Part shown: piece by piece, positions 1 through 14,500 of the stretch
How positions within the stretch are numbered: position 1 is the stretch's first letter
Layout of the letters: the number at the start of each line of letters is the position of its first letter
Origin: Micropterus salmoides
Lineage: Eukaryota; Chordata; Actinopteri; Centrarchiformes; Centrarchidae
Direction: 5' to 3'
Length of the DNA: 64,000 nucleotides
NCBI RefSeq assembly: GCF_014851395.1
Contig: NW_024040485.1
Span: 13,726,899-13,790,898 of the forward strand
Position numbers and translations under genes: made by a program
The notes under the pieces: generated by a model
What the model saw: the letters and a program-made list of their open reading frames with translations, nothing else
Databases searched by the model: none
What the model was told of the DNA's origin: nothing

Positions 1-204
1 ATTAAGGAAATCAAGGATTAAAACGAAGCCATGTGTTTTAGTGCTGTTAGATCTTCCTGCATCTTTTGATACACATGACAACTTGATTTTAACTTTACAT
101 TGGCAGCATTGGGAAGGTAATCTGTACTGTTTTAGATGAGTTTTATCTTTCGAAAGTGTAGTTGTGTGGCTAGAAGGAACTGCATATCTTCCAGTACCCA
201 ATTC

Positions 205-345
205 ACTCATGGAGTGCCGTAAGGCTTAGTCCTCTGTCTTTCATTCTCTATCTGCATACAACCTTTTGGTCAAATATTTCAAAAGCAGCACATCTCTATT
301 CATGCAGATTCTCAGATCTACTCAGTTACTATTAAAATGTCCTGA
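205..345 (+). mobile_element. Degenerate LINE (L2/CR1-like) reverse-transcriptase scrap
   Basis: Forward translation around 213-320 gives a corrupted match to the motif before the catalytic block of L2-type reverse transcriptases: GVP, then stop, then GLVLCLSFSICIQPFGQ, followed by HADSQIY where YADDTQIY is usual. Stops and substitutions show it is dead. Weaker LINE-like similarity may run on to about 640. Family assignment is by eye. Confidence 0.45.
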
Positions 346-3300
346 TTCGTCACTTAATCCAGATCTTCACATTTACAGTTCCTGTCGTTAAACATTAAAC
401 CTCGTTGCAGAAATCACATTTAATAAGAGGTATAATTTTGATTGTCATGCTAAGTCTATTGTCCAATATCGCCTCCTGCATTTAAAAAAAATCATTCTTT
501 TCTTATCTGCAAAGCACTTTGAAATGGGAATTTATGCTTTTGGTACATTCAGATTGTATTACTTCAACTCTCTATATCCATCAATATCTCATCAGTAGAA
601 TCTATCCATGCTTTAATTGGTGTTCTTCTGGTGGTGCTATAATGCTAAGATCTTGTGACCGTGAAGGCAATGGTGTGTGATTCACATTCACACATTTTTA
701 TAATTCATCAAACCACTCAGTGACCTATGTATGGAAGCATCTGCACTTGTTTGTTCCAGGTTTTCATTTCATTTAGTACATCCTCATGCTCAGCAAACAT
801 ACAGTACAATAAATGACATCTGTAGCTGTGTTCCAATCTCAAAAGCAACAAATCTGACCTCAGAGACTACAAAGACCGTTTACATTAAGATTTAGAAGTA
901 GTCTCCCATGAATTCTCTTATCAGAAGCCTTTTTAAACCCTGTATTGCCAAGAGTCAAGCAGGCGAGATAGGGACGTCAACGCCTGTGGCAATGCCCATC
1001 CTGAAGATTAAGTCAAAGCAGAGGCAGACCCTTTGCTTTGTTTTCCATGTCTGGAGACCAACAGAGAAGTACAAGGGAAAGTGATGAGATGTTTCCAGGT
1101 GTGAGCTCGTGGGGTGTGTCACAGCTTATTGAGGCACAACTCTACCCTCTTCTCCCTTGAAAAGCTTGTAAATCAAACAGAATTACACAAGGAAAAGTAG
1201 TTGGTCTGCTTTTAGTCATCTTCCCTCTGTCTCATATTGAACATCGGTGTTTGTTTTTGATGATCATCCACAAAAAAAAGAGCATTTAGCAGCAGAACAG
1301 ATTCAATTGAACAGTAAATTCTGAGGGATGTTGAGCTAGGTTGACAATGACTATGTTTTAGTTTTCTTTCACGTTTGCTTGAACTAAACAGCATCCAAAG
1401 CTGATCAAACATTTTGATCACTGGGCTCCTTTCTAGAGAGTTATAATCTCTATATGAGATTTACTAAGCCTGCCTCTAAAAACCTCTTCATTTTTTATTT
1501 TTTAATGTTTTTTAAATGCATTACCAGCATTACCTTGCTTCATTAAAGTACTGTGAATCTACTCTGTTATTGAAGTTCATTTCAAGTGCTATACAAATAA
1601 CAATGCTTTGAAAATTATATCAACACTATGTATAGACCACATGTGCTTCCAGTTAAGATTTCTTTCCCAAAGCTCAGCAGTGAAAATAAATAGTCCAATT
1701 CCATTACAATGCTGACATCTAGTGGTGCTGTCCCATTTGTGCACAACAAAGAAAGAGTTACTGTGCAGAAGCTGTGGTTTAATCCTATTTTCTTTATGTT
1801 GCATCTTATTAAGACACTTGAATGCACACATGAGAATTAACAGCTTCATGGCACATCAGGAAAATATTCATGGAAAACTAAGTGAAGTAATGAAAATGTG
1901 ATTAGTTCAATATTTTCATATTGCATGGTGTTGGTGTAGCTGTGTTATGTCAAACAGAGGGAGCCTGACTGAGGCCTATGATGCAGAGAAATGACAAGAC
2001 TCACTTGTCGGACATGACTCGCCACTAGCAGCACTTTGCTAAATTACATCACCGTCACAGTGAGGTCACCGTGGGCACACACAGGTGCCATGATGTCTTT
2101 CTGTTTGCTTGGGGAAAACCCTGAATGGATGGACTGCAGACACAGAGTTGGTGTGTGTAACGTGTTGATGGAGATGAAATTAGCTGAATAGATTCACTAG
2201 GCGGTCACTTCTAACTTGATGGATTTTTTTCAGGGTATGTAGAAGTCACACATTTAAGCACTTATTAAATCTATTTCACTGTCTGATCTACATTCAGTTG
2301 CTAGAAGCATTTTTCTCTTGCATTTAACACCGTCGCTGACTTGGACTCTGTGCCAGTGCTGACAGCTACTGGGGAGAAGAAAAGGTTCTGTTCATAGCTG
2401 CTCTGACTTCCAGAGTTCCCCCTCTGCAGCTGCCCAAACCCTCCAGCTCCTCTGTGTAGCTCTCCAGTTATTTACTATACTTTGAGTGAAAGTGTCATAC
2501 AGAACAAATATTTACTTGATGATGATTAGAATTATTATCATGGTTAAACTTTTGATCGCAATGACGTAATTACCAAGAGAAGTTTTATGAAGTCTGGTCT
2601 AACTATTTTATGTATACAAAGAAAGAAAAATAACAGAATGACCCTACCCTTTTTTATATCTATATTATATAGAATATCTAGAATATTTATAAATAAATAT
2701 CTGAACATAAATAAAAATATTTATCAATATTTATTATGTATATAATTTATAACTTTTAGAATTTATTATGATTGCACTATTATTTAGATTACTTCAATTG
2801 TTTCAGTAACAATCCCTTTAATCACTGGACAGTTGAGTCTAATTTTGGTGGAATAGATCCTTATCAGAGTAATATTAATCAACAGCCATTCAGGAAGACA
2901 GTGAGCAGTGGTGAAAGAAGTGTTAGGGTTACACTTAAAAGTAGCACAGTGGAAAAATACTCTATTACAAGTATTGGAATAACATTTCCACTAAAGTAAA
3001 AGCACACAACAAATATTTTCACAGAAAATGTGCTCATTTTGCAGCAAAATTGCCTTTGTCAAAATTATATTATTAGATGTTACTTTCGATTCGGTTATTA
3101 TTATTGATGGACCTGTAAGCAGCATTTTAATGTTAAAGCTGATCTACTCTTAACTACTTTATATAATGTTGGTCAGTTTAATCTGAAGCATTGCATCATA
3201 TCTTATAAAGTGATTATGAGTTATTTTATGTAAAAACTGCAAAGTAGATATAGCTGTCAAAAAATACAATCAAGCAAAAAGTAAAACATTTACTTTTGAA

Positions 3301-3510
3301 ATGTGACAAAAAGGTATAAAGTAGCAGAAAGTGGAAATACTCAGGACAAGTACATGAAAATTGTACCTAAGTACAGAGCTTGAAGGAATGTGCTTAGTTA
3401 TTTTCCACCACTGGATGTGAAAAGCAGTGATTGTATGTGGCCTGCTTCCGTCTGGTGTGTCACCAAGGAGTTTCATTAGTCTTTGCCAGGGTTACAGTGT
3501 ATAATAAATT

Positions 3511-3526
3511 CCACTAGATGGCGCTA
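3511..3526 (+). promoter_or_regulatory. CTCF-like motif, forward
   Basis: CCACTAGATGGCGCTA is a close match to the vertebrate CTCF core CCACNAGNNGGCGC. It lies 2 kb upstream of the wnt3a start. Binding is inferred from the motif only. Confidence 0.45.
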
Positions 3527-5039
3527 TACATCCTGCCTTCTCCGGTGTTCCTGCTGCCTGCGGAGGCTGTAAGATGTGTATAGCCTACCATGTTTTCCCT
3601 CCTCCAGGCGAGTCAGTAGCCTAATGTTTATATCAACACTTTCTGGATGAATAATGACCGGTTTGACTGGATAAATGTTGTATGACTAAATGACGAGTCA
3701 ATGGAAAGAATCAGGGATAATTAGTTATCCGCACATCTAACACTGTCGAGGTGATACATTTCCTCTTAGTTTGGATATTATAAAATAGACTCTGTAAAAT
3801 GTAGCCTAAATAAACAGCTTTGTATTCAGTTAGCCTATTTCATGATTATACATCCAGGCCTAGATGAAGATGTACAAATTAACTCCAACAGGTCAAGTAA
3901 AGTTAAACCCAAACGCTCCCTGAAGAGTTAAATCGGAGCAATACATGGGCCTAAGGCAAGATATTTGACAAAAAATCCTTAGGCTATCTAATTCGTTTCT
4001 GGTTGTCATATTAGCTATAGAATTTGGTTACAGCTGTCAAACAAAATACACAGTCCACCATTTGGCTAATTGCTGGAGCTGTTTGTCATCAACTATTAAA
4101 TGATAACATTTCATGAACAACAATAGGCTTGACTTGATAGACGTTTTTATAATGTTAAATAATTACTATCATCATCATTATTAGTAATTCATAGCCTACA
4201 AAAAATGTGAAAATAACGGTGAAAATGTTCAGTTTTCAAAAAAGGGCGACAATTCAACTGATTAAATTCTTTGCATTAATTTTAGTCTTCTTGTTACCTC
4301 TATAGCCTACAACCCTGTTAGTCACTGATGTTGCACAACCAGGACTTTTTTTTAATCATCAGATAAGCATCAGTGGCTGTAAATGGAGAGACCGATCAGC
4401 TATCAACAGCCACTTGACATTGAGAAAGGGAAACAGACAGTGTGCCATTTAAACTCAGTGGTGCGGCCAATATTATCGAATATTTTCGTTGGAATAAGCA
4501 GCTTGTCATGCGGGCAGCTTTAAAGTTGGGGTTTCAAAGCTGTGAACTAAAGTAGGCTAATGCAATTTGAGAAAAACCGTTTCCGTTTAATTAATGCTCA
4601 AATATGGCCCTTTTGCACACACCCAGGATAGCCTACTTCTAATTTTCTGATGACAAGAACATTAACAACACTGTTTTTGTAATTTTACAACATCAGAGCA
4701 TCATATCAAAGAACATACAGTGTAGTGACGGAAACAAAACATTTGAGTTTTCATTTGACATATTAAAGGATAAATAAATGCAAAAATTGGCCAAAATGCC
4801 TAATTGGGGATCTTCTTTGGAAAAATCTAATAGGCCCCAGAGATTTAGTTTTATTCAGGTCATTGTGAATCCATCAGTCCGTAGGAAAAACTTCTCAACT
4901 TAACTCAACTAATTTTACATTCATGGCATACAGGCACAAATAAAGGCCTGGAGACCTTAATAGTGGTCTCAAGCAATTCACACATATTTATTTCTGCATT
5001 TTAGAAGCTTCAAGCCAGGGAGTGAAATCCGGACAGGTT

Positions 5040-5512
5040 GTTATAGCTACGCAATCCACAGGGGTTCCGATGTCTATTTAAAACCCCTCAGACCCTCCCT
5101 CTCTCCTTTAAACAACATTATATATCACACACACTGCATGCTAATGCGGTCAATTCTCTATGAGCACTAAAACACATCTTAAAATTAGCTCGTTCTTGAG
5201 CTCGTCTGAGTTCAAACTGCCTGACTAGGCAATAGAGGGAACATATCAGCAGAATTCCCCCTTTGGCAATACCTGCTGATTGGGTCCTAAAAAAAGCAAG
5301 CTGCTTTTAACTTTTAATATTTGGCTCCAGAGTGCTGTCACGGGTAGTCGCGAAAGATAGAATCTCCCTACTTATTTTAGAAGCATAGAAATAATAATCG
5401 ATCAGTGCAGAATCTTTTTTCATTGTTTTATTTTTTCTTCACTTCAAATCTCAGTGCGCGCATGAGCGCGCATGTAGGCTTTCCACTGGAGAAGTTTTGC
5501 GAAACTTTAAGG
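5040..5512 (+). promoter_or_regulatory. wnt3a: Likely wnt3a promoter and 5' UTR
   Basis: The 470 bp before the wnt3a start codon contain a TATA-like TATTTAAAAC at 5074-5083 and a reversed CCAAT box (ATTGG) near 5278. An in-frame upstream ATG sits at 5462. The transcription start cannot be fixed from sequence alone. Confidence 0.35.
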
Positions 5513-8500
5513 ATGATATACCTTGGATGTTTCCTGTTGCTCTGTGTGCTTACGCATGTCATGGCAAGTTATCCCATCTGGTGGTAAGTTTTATTTTCAT
5601 GATATCCAGAACATGTGTCGACTCTTTTTTTATTTATTTGAGAAGTATCCGATGATCCGTTCCTGTGTCAGTTTGAGTGGTTGTAGCCTATTTCTAATTT
5701 CGTGTCTGACAGCAGCGGTACATTTAGGTGCTCTGATGGTAAAGTTGTTCCAGCTTGATTTTGAGACGTATTTAATACTACCAGAGGTGCAAAGGATAGC
5801 TTCAAAACTAGACTAGTGTAATGCAATTAAAAACACATGAGTAAATTTTGCTTTTAATTTAAAATCTATATAGCAGAGAACAGAAAAGACCTGTAGGAAC
5901 CAATAACTAACTGACGAAAACACTTTTCTGTCTGAATTCTATGTTTGTCTTTTAATTCTATGGACACCGACATTTGCAGCACGAACGATGCAATTTTCAT
6001 ATTCAGACTGCAGCAGGTGCAAAGGCAAAGTTCGTGTGCATGTAAGTGTGTGTGTGTGCGCGCGCGTGTGTGTATAGGGGAGTCAAAGTGGCACAGAAAG
6101 AGTAGACTATGAAATCTTGCCCAGGGTTTAGCTTTAATGTAATACACAGTTTTTATGCATAGTCTTTTATTTATGTAGGCTAATTTATATTACTTATGGT
6201 AATGGTATGAGAATAATCACTTCAACACTTGAATTGTTTAAATTTTCTTATCAGACTTGGGACATAACAGAAGACTTAATAACCAAATCCAGCACAGTTT
6301 GATGTGTAGCCGCATTTCCTGTAATGGATATCATGGATATATCTCAGTCCACAGCTGATTAATTTCCATCTGTTTCTTCTCCTTCCAAATCCTCTCCAAA
6401 ATCAAAACATGACAACTCACATTGAGAACTGCAGCATTTAATGTTCACAAACTGACAATAACTGATGTCTTTGTTCCATTTTCTTTCTCTCTTTAATCAC
6501 ACAAGAAGCACTAATGAGATTTTAAAAGAATGGTGCAGTAGCCCAATAATTACTCTTATTTAAGAATCTTACGTTAATTAGCACTATTTTTTCACTTGAT
6601 TTCATTTAATTTTTTTGGATTAATTGGGCTGTCTCATCTTCTGGAGAAGCTCTTGTCTGGTTTCACACTGTTCAAGCTTGATCCATCAGATACACAAATC
6701 AACAACATGTTGTCTTTTTTAGCACTAAATCAGCATATGATGTCTGTTTCATTATAAATCATTTCATATTTGGGGTTGCTTAGATATTGGGTGTACCCTA
6801 ATCTTCTTCCCTTAATGGGTCCCCTGTGGTAATACCGATGAGAAACTAATTACACGCACAGCTGGAAGGAAATCCTGATATAACAGTGGGCCCTCTGAAC
6901 CGAGAGGTGGAAAATAATACGGACCCAAATTAGTACACTCCTGGGTCTAAAAGTTAGTACATGCAGTCAAAATGGACGATTTTCCAACTTACTTGATGTT
7001 CAGTAGATTTTTTTGGAACAGTATGTTTTTGTCATGTCATGTGAGCATGTTTTGAACTTTTTTGTTAGTGCCATGTTTCAGCTCTGCTGATTGACACACT
7101 CGTGCACACTTCCGAGGAAAGGCTTTGAATTTGAGTCTCGATAAGAGCCTTTTTTTTGTGGAGCCAGTCATGTATGGCACAATTGAAGGCAGGTTTCCAT
7201 TCTGTCCTAACAAAAGCACTGCAGCAAGTCAAGAACTAACTCCTGTGTTGATGCTGTGATTTTGGAGGGTGGGTCAGGTGTTTGATTGACGAGTGGAACT
7301 ACAGAAGCAAAAAGAGTGGCAAGTAAACATAACGGGAGCAAGTTTGCTGTATCACTCCTACCAATACAAACAATGTTTGATTTCAGAAATAGCACGCAAA
7401 GTCACCTCGAGTTGAACGTTCTTGACCTAATACTTTTTTTCATACAAGACTGCTGATGTATTTTTTGTTTCGTGGCAACTCATCCAAAGTCAAATAACGT
7501 GGTTCCTTTTGGGTTGCGCTCAATACGCCTGCATTGTCTGTCCATTTTCAAACAGCATGTCAGTTATAAGAAGAGCCATCACTTCTGTGAAAAGCAACCT
7601 GTGATGTTTTGCTGACAGACCTCAAGGTTGAACTTGGTTTCAAGTGGCCATCGGAGCTGCATCACACTCAGCGTCTGTCCCACTGGAGTCTCTGGGGATA
7701 GGGATATGCACTAAGACAGGTTCATGTCTTTCTGTTCTCGACCTGCCGTGACATAGCCTGGCTGCACCCGCCACCCCACCACCCCCTTCCCTGGTCCACC
7801 CCACCTTAGAAGATAAATACCTGGAGGTGAAAGCTTGCCGCACATTCCTTTTCCCAAACATATTCTCTTGATGTCAAAGTCGGCTCCAAGGCCCCAGGGC
7901 CCACGAGTAAAGTGGTAATTCTAAGGTACCCTGCTTGGGCTTGCTGAAATATGCATTAAACCTGCGCTGGATACACTTTGATGAGAGGGGGAAAGTCTGA
8001 ACAGAGGCAAAAATTTAATGTGATATACGTTTTGCTTAAGTGTTTGTTTGTAACAATTTTCATTTTTGATAACACAAACCTTAACAGCATTACTGATCGT
8101 GTGTTTCTTAATCAATTATACTGACCACCATTTTCTTTGGAGGGCATCTGGTGTGAGGATGAAAAAAGGAAAGCGTGGGAACTCAATAGACGCTTTTAAT
8201 CCAGACCACACCAGCACTTATGTTTAAATATATAGATATATTTGTTATACCTTGTATCCAACAGCACTGTTCTTCATGCAATAGCTCCTTAAAAAAAATC
8301 ATAAATCATCCCTGGTGGAACATGCCCTGCCCCTTCTCTTAGGCCATTTCCTAACACAGGAAGAGGTGGCATGGATTACTCAGCTCCACTGAGACAGACA
8401 CAGAGACACGCACGAGTGGAGCAGCTTAAGCACATTAACTCATGAGGGTTTTGTGTGACACTGTTCAGGAAGATGACCTGGCAGAAATGCATGCAAAAAG

Positions 8501-11500
8501 ACCCCGGCAGGTATAGTCCTGATGAGTAAAATGAAACTCTGGAAGAACAAATCAAATGACGAATCCAGAGTTTTTCAGCTGTCGTTCCTGCCTTGATTAG
8601 AGCTAATCTGACCTTTGTTCTGCACTATTTCCTGCTGTTGAGATATAGCTCATTCACTAGCGATGATGATGAAAATGCAATGGAAACTTCAGAGACCCTA
8701 CATTATTTCTCTGTAGATGAAAAGGAAGAAGAGGTGGTTCAAGACTGGACTCACAAGAGACTACTACTTGTAAAAAATGCAGCACTTAAAAGATGAATTG
8801 TTGTGCATGGTTTTCTTAGAGTTTCAGGTCTGTTTGTTGTGCGTGATAGAGGCGAAGAGGGAAGTCTGCACCAGTTTGGGATGTGGACTCAGGTTTCTGC
8901 TGGGAATGATGTGCTTCAGGGTATATGGACTGACAAGGGCCAAAGAGAGGTCAGCTTGTAATAGGAGTGCCCTTGTTTACTGATGGATGTTGCAGACAAA
9001 CTGCAGACAAATGTGATTTCCTCTCGGGGTCATTTTCAACTTGCCATTGCTCGCTTACTGGGTGTCTCATTTATGATTAACTTGAGCGGTCTAGTCTGTA
9101 GAAATTAGGTGAGAAATTCTGTTAAAACCAGCGTGACACATAACTTTGACATTTGCTTGCGGGAACATTGGTTTACTCGCCAGGTCATCTGATGGCTTAC
9201 ACACACCTTGACACCTGACAGACAATGTTGAAGTGTAATGTCGAAAATGAAATCTGCCTTTAAATTTCAAATTTCAAAGATATGATTGAGGTATTCAAGG
9301 TCAAAATGTTGGCTGCCATCAAAAGTCATCAGCCAGCGGCCATTCGGCTAGTTTTTAAAGAAAGCAGCCTGAGGCCAGTGTCAGGAGTTTGGGTAATCTT
9401 GTTGTGATCAGCGATTAGTCCGTGAACAACAGTGAACAGGTCAACACACAGTGAGCTAACTGAGCTGCAAAAGACTGCACACCTGCTCTGGCTCTGCCTT
9501 TGTGGAAAAGCCACAATAACTGTTATCAAGCCCATATCACTCTCGGGAGAATCAGCCGATTGTCTGCTGCCAGAGTCTGGACAGTTGACTTGAAATGAAG
9601 ACCTGTCTGGATTGCCAACAAGCTACTTTGTAGCTACTCTGCAGGGCATTTGCCAAAGATAATAAGAACTCTGTTATTAAATAATCATGTCGTCAAAATA
9701 TTGATTTAGGGGGCATTTCAATAAAAATGGAACAGCTCAGGTCAGCGGGTCATGCAGAAAAAATAATGTTCACACAAAATTTATATACGTCCTGTAATAA
9801 AGAGCTTAACTTGCAAATCAAACACTTTATCTAAAACACAGTACAGCAAAATGTTTCTTAAAATTGGCTAAATTACATCCTACACAATGATACAATGGAT
9901 ATCCCATTTCTATGATTATATAGTTACTGAAAGTCCTAATTGAGAGGACACAAAATAAAGACAGAAAGACAGAGAGAAAGCAGTAAAGGGAGTGAGACAG
10001 AGAGATGTAATCAGTGAACCAAGTTTGCACTTGTCGTATCCCAGAATACCTTCCTCAAAGGAAAAGGGGAGGCTGGGCACTGTGTTACACTTAATACACT
10101 CTCTGAAGTTTCAATGTAGGGTTTGCACTCTTATTACACTAAGCTGAGGGCCTGTTAAGTGTGCGGACAGTTAATAACAAGGTGTAGTTTTCCAAGTTGT
10201 CAGCTTAAGGTCTATGAAGACCTCTAGATACATTGTGGATTTATTATCTTAGACAGAAACATTGCCTGATTCTGCGGTGGCAGGGCTACAATTTCAATAC
10301 ACACAAAGGCCAGGTGTCTGCAGAGAGGGTAGTTAAGGGGATAAAGGATGGAAGCCTAATGTTAGCATCTGGTACAGCAAATAAACACACAATCAAACAC
10401 ATTCAGACGTAAAATTACACTGCAACTGTAGAGGGAAATTAGTCTCCCACTTGACACTCGTGTTAAATCAATAGATAAAGCCACAGGCAGGCTGATAAGA
10501 TGCAGTAATGAAAATGCACTGACAATGCAACTTCCTCTCTCCTTGTAGGTCACTAGCAGTGGGTCACCAGTACTCGTCACTGGGCACTCAGCCTATCCTC
10601 TGTGGCAGTATCCCAGGTCTGGTGCCCAAGCAGCTGCGTTTCTGCCGGAACTACGTGGAAATCATGCCCAGTGTGGCTGAGGGGGTGAAGATTGGCATCC
10701 AGGAGTGCCAGCACCAGTTCAGAGGCCGACGCTGGAACTGCACCACGGTCAATGACAATCTTGCCATTTTTGGGCCAGTGTTAGATAAAGGTAAACACAT
10801 TAATGTGGATTTTAATAAGATGTGCAGTGTGCTTTCTGGAACACAATTTCTTTGTGCAAAAAAAACTGTCAGGGTACCTCAAGCACAGGTCGACAATATT
10901 CATGTTTCAACACTCCCCGGTGTTGTAATTTGGCTCCATCTCTGTTTATTTGGCTCATTTTCAATTAACATAAACCCAAACCTATCACCAGCTTTTGAAC
11001 TGTCAGACAAAACCAGTGGCTTGGTAGCATTTCCTATAATGCTATTTATCCGAACAGGCCAGAGTTAAGGGGCTGTCAAAAGTCTGCATTACCAGGAAAC
11101 ATGTGCCAAACGTGAGAGCACATTTATTCTACAGGAAAAGGTGGATCAATAGGCCTAGTTACTTCATGTACAACCAAAGTTTTATGTAAAGATTATTGTT
11201 GGAAGGAAAGTATAATGCTTGACTGTATGTAACATTACAACTGCCCCCAAATTATGTTTCTAGGTTTCTGGGCGTGATACCCTCTCTTACGTTCTTAGAA
11301 GTTCTTAATTCTTCAAACCATCTGTAAAAAAAACTAATACTAAAACAAAAAGTGACTTATTGTATTTCTATGATGATTAACTCTTCCATTATCAATTCTA
11401 CATTCTCTCCGTCTTCTATTTGCATTAGAAAAGCTGCACGCCCTGCATGCATCATTCATTATGCTCATTCAAATCCTTGTTTAAATAGACTTCAGACTGA

Positions 11501-14500
11501 ACAAGCTCTGAGCAGCCTATATGCATGAAATAATGTACACAATTAAGATGAGTGAGTTCTGTCTTGTTGGAGTTTTCTTTAGGAGGGAATCCCCTGTGAT
11601 TGTTCTGCTGTACAATCCTCTGAAGTGCCTTACAAAACACTCTAAACTGAGTTCTGGAGTTTTCCACAATATATTGTTCCCATAAGATTATGTGATGTAT
11701 TAGGACTTATGAATATGTCTTAGGAATATGTCCATTCTGGTCTAATCGTGGGATCAGACTGCAGAAATCCCCACTTTACAATACACAATCTGAAGGAAAA
11801 AAATCACTTATAAAGCATATCATCATCATAATTCAAAGAAGTTGGGTACTTTGTTTAAAATGGCTAGGCTAGCTGTTTCCAGTCTTTGTGCTAAACTAAG
11901 CTTCATATTTAACGGATAGATATGACACTGGTATTGATGAGCTCACCACCTGGGAAGGAAGCAAATGTTGCATTGCTTTAAGATGCTTTTTATAATACAG
12001 TGTCCCAGGACACTTGTGTGTGGTTTTTTCTGTCTGTGTTGCTTCTGGCTAACTCCAAAATGAGGATCTAAACCTGTCACCTAGTTTGCAGAAGATTGAT
12101 GCAAACACAGGGGTTTGGAGGTGAGTCAGGGAAATTGCTTTTATTAATAAACTCCTGAGCTAGTTGATAGAGGCTTGAGCTCAAGTAGGTGGCTAACGAT
12201 AGGGGTTCCCCATCTGAGCGCTATTGTGGTGCAAAATGCCACCACATCTCTCGCATTGTCTCCCTTCCCAGGCCTAAATTTCAGGGGTACTGGGTGGAAA
12301 GATGAGGCAGCTACTGGGCTTTAGTGAATCATTTTGATTGGATTAAGGTCACCGAGGCCCTTAATAATGTGAGAGGTCAAAGTGGCTGGATTAAGTGCCT
12401 TTGTCAGAGACCAAGGAGAGTGACTCAGGGGCTCACAGCCCTTTGATAGGGCTTAGTAGGAGAGGGCTTCCATTTCATTGGATTTGATTGATGCTGGTGT
12501 TTGTCCGTGCAACAGGGCCATTGTCCTCACTGGTGTCTGTTTGTCTGCGATTGAAACTGTTATGTGTTGGTTTCCTCCGGCCTTTTTTGGGGCCGGCTCT
12601 GAAAGGAAGAGTAGGCGCCTTTATAGACTTCAGAGGTTTAGTTCCTATCAGATAGCCCATCACTGCCCATGTCCTCTTCACCTTCACAGAGGACATTAGA
12701 AGTTTGTTTTACAGAGGTGGATTAAGCAGAGCACTAGAAGAATGAAAGACATGGACCATTAAGGAGAAAAGGCAATTTTGTGAATTGAGTTGAGACCACA
12801 GCTAAAAGAATAGAAGACTGAAAAGAAAACATTGTATAGTTTCTTCTTGTGAAAAAAATGCTTTAATCACTTATACAACCTCCTTTCAAATTAATATGCA
12901 CAAACATGCCAATTGTGATAATAAATTGGCATGACCACACACAAACATTCATCAGTCTAAATGCACATTGTCACACATACTCACACCCAACCTCATGTGC
13001 CAAAACACAGGAGTTAAGTTACCCCTGCCTTTAAAATGGACTAGGTGCATGATCTCTCTCCCTTACACGTGGCCTGATCCTCTGTCTATGTTTCTCTCTC
13101 ACTCCACACCCCAACCTCCAGGCTATGTCTGCGTCAGCACTCATTAATTTACATTAACTAAAGTGTCAAAACATGCACTGCTGGAATCTACCTTTGATGA
13201 AAGGTAATAGAAAACAGCGCAGGTGTTCTTAGTCGGCAGAGCCTATCCCAGGACTGTTTCGGCATTCTTGGTATTTACAGAACACCTACCTACTATATGG
13301 GTATAATCAGGCTCCAGTTTAGGAGTCATATGATAGAATTAGTAAGGGCAACCTTGCTACAAAAAGTGGACACAAAATTTAGCAGGTGTTGCCAGCCACA
13401 CAGGTATAGACATGCACCATCACTATTCTACTTGAAACCATTAAATTCAAATGTGGTTCATAGGAAAGTATTACTTAATATTTAAAGCATGTGGAAGTGA
13501 GTGAAAAGTTTCTTGACGTTTACTGCTGTAGCTCTGACCTACCTAACCTTCATTCCCTGTAGGTACCTCCGCCTTGCTCAAACTCTGTATACCAGGAAAT
13601 CCTGCTAATAAATTAACCTAAATCATTAAGTCCCGTTTAAACTAACTGGAAAAAGGTCAGGGGATGTGGGTTATGACCTGTGACCTGAGGATGAGAAAGT
13701 GTAACTATTTAGGATGAGCTAAGAGGTCTTTGCTTTTCATGAGACGTATGTCTCTCCTTGCTGGGGGAGGGAAGCTAGCACACCAGTATATCATTAACTC
13801 TGGGCAAGAAAGAAAGAAGGGGTGTGGTAAATGGAGTTGATGGGGGGACCTTAGCCCCACTCCCTGCTGAGCACTGCTCAGAGCACAATATCTTCGCAAC
13901 CATGAGATTAAGCAGGAGAAAAAGTGCTTTTCCCCATTCACACGCCCTTTAGATTGTTTTATTAAACCATTTGAATAGGGATTTCCCCGTCTGCCGACAA
14001 GCGGGGTCCAGCCAATGCATAGTTCTCTGTTGCTATGACTTAACTTGGTCCCCACTAATCACTGGCCAGGGCAAATTTCATATAAAATATCTGGGGCCAT
14101 TGTGGGACTAACACAGCGTGACAGTGGCAGCACAATAGGGGATTCAACCCCCCAGCAGGTTGTAGGGACCACTTGGCCTGCCAGGCTCTGGCAAAGTTTG
14201 GTGGAGGAGCACTGTCGGAGTAAAAGTGTCCTGAAGTACCATAAACTGGTCATAAAAGCAAGAAAAGCTGGACAACTAATTCAAGAGCTGGTGTTTCAAG
14301 GTGGAGTAAATGCTATTACAGGTGAATATAGCCCAGAATGTTATATGAAACACCAAGCATAATACATAAGTAGTAGTGTGATAATAATTGTTGAAGCACA
14401 CACAGAGGATCTCAATAATAGTTCAAAATATGTTCTAAAAGTATTACTTTTGTTGGCTTTTTGATACAAAGTGTAAATGCCTCAACCACACAACAGGTTA

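Larger units (their letters stand above)
1..5039. other. Non-coding region upstream of wnt3a
   Basis: No exon-like reading frame is recognisable here. The stretch holds a degenerate LINE scrap near 205-345, a very AT-rich segment at about 2640-2770, and a CTCF-like site at 3511-3526. The rest is ordinary AT-rich fish intergenic DNA. By known synteny wnt9a would be expected further left, outside the window; no piece of it is visible. Confidence 0.6.

Noticed and set aside
6045..6075. GT/GC-rich alternating purine-pyrimidine tract as possible Z-DNA in wnt3a intron 1
   Set aside because: The tract is short and of a kind common in fish introns; nothing nearby suggests function.
10559..11068. 169-codon frame covering wnt3a exon 2 and beyond
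   Set aside because: The part after 10790 is intron read-through; the GTAAAC donor at 10791 restores the known Wnt sequence with exon 3.
14045..14362. 105-codon plus-strand frame in wnt3a intron 2
   Set aside because: It lies inside an intron whose flanking exons join in phase, shows no known domain, and the opposite strand is also open.
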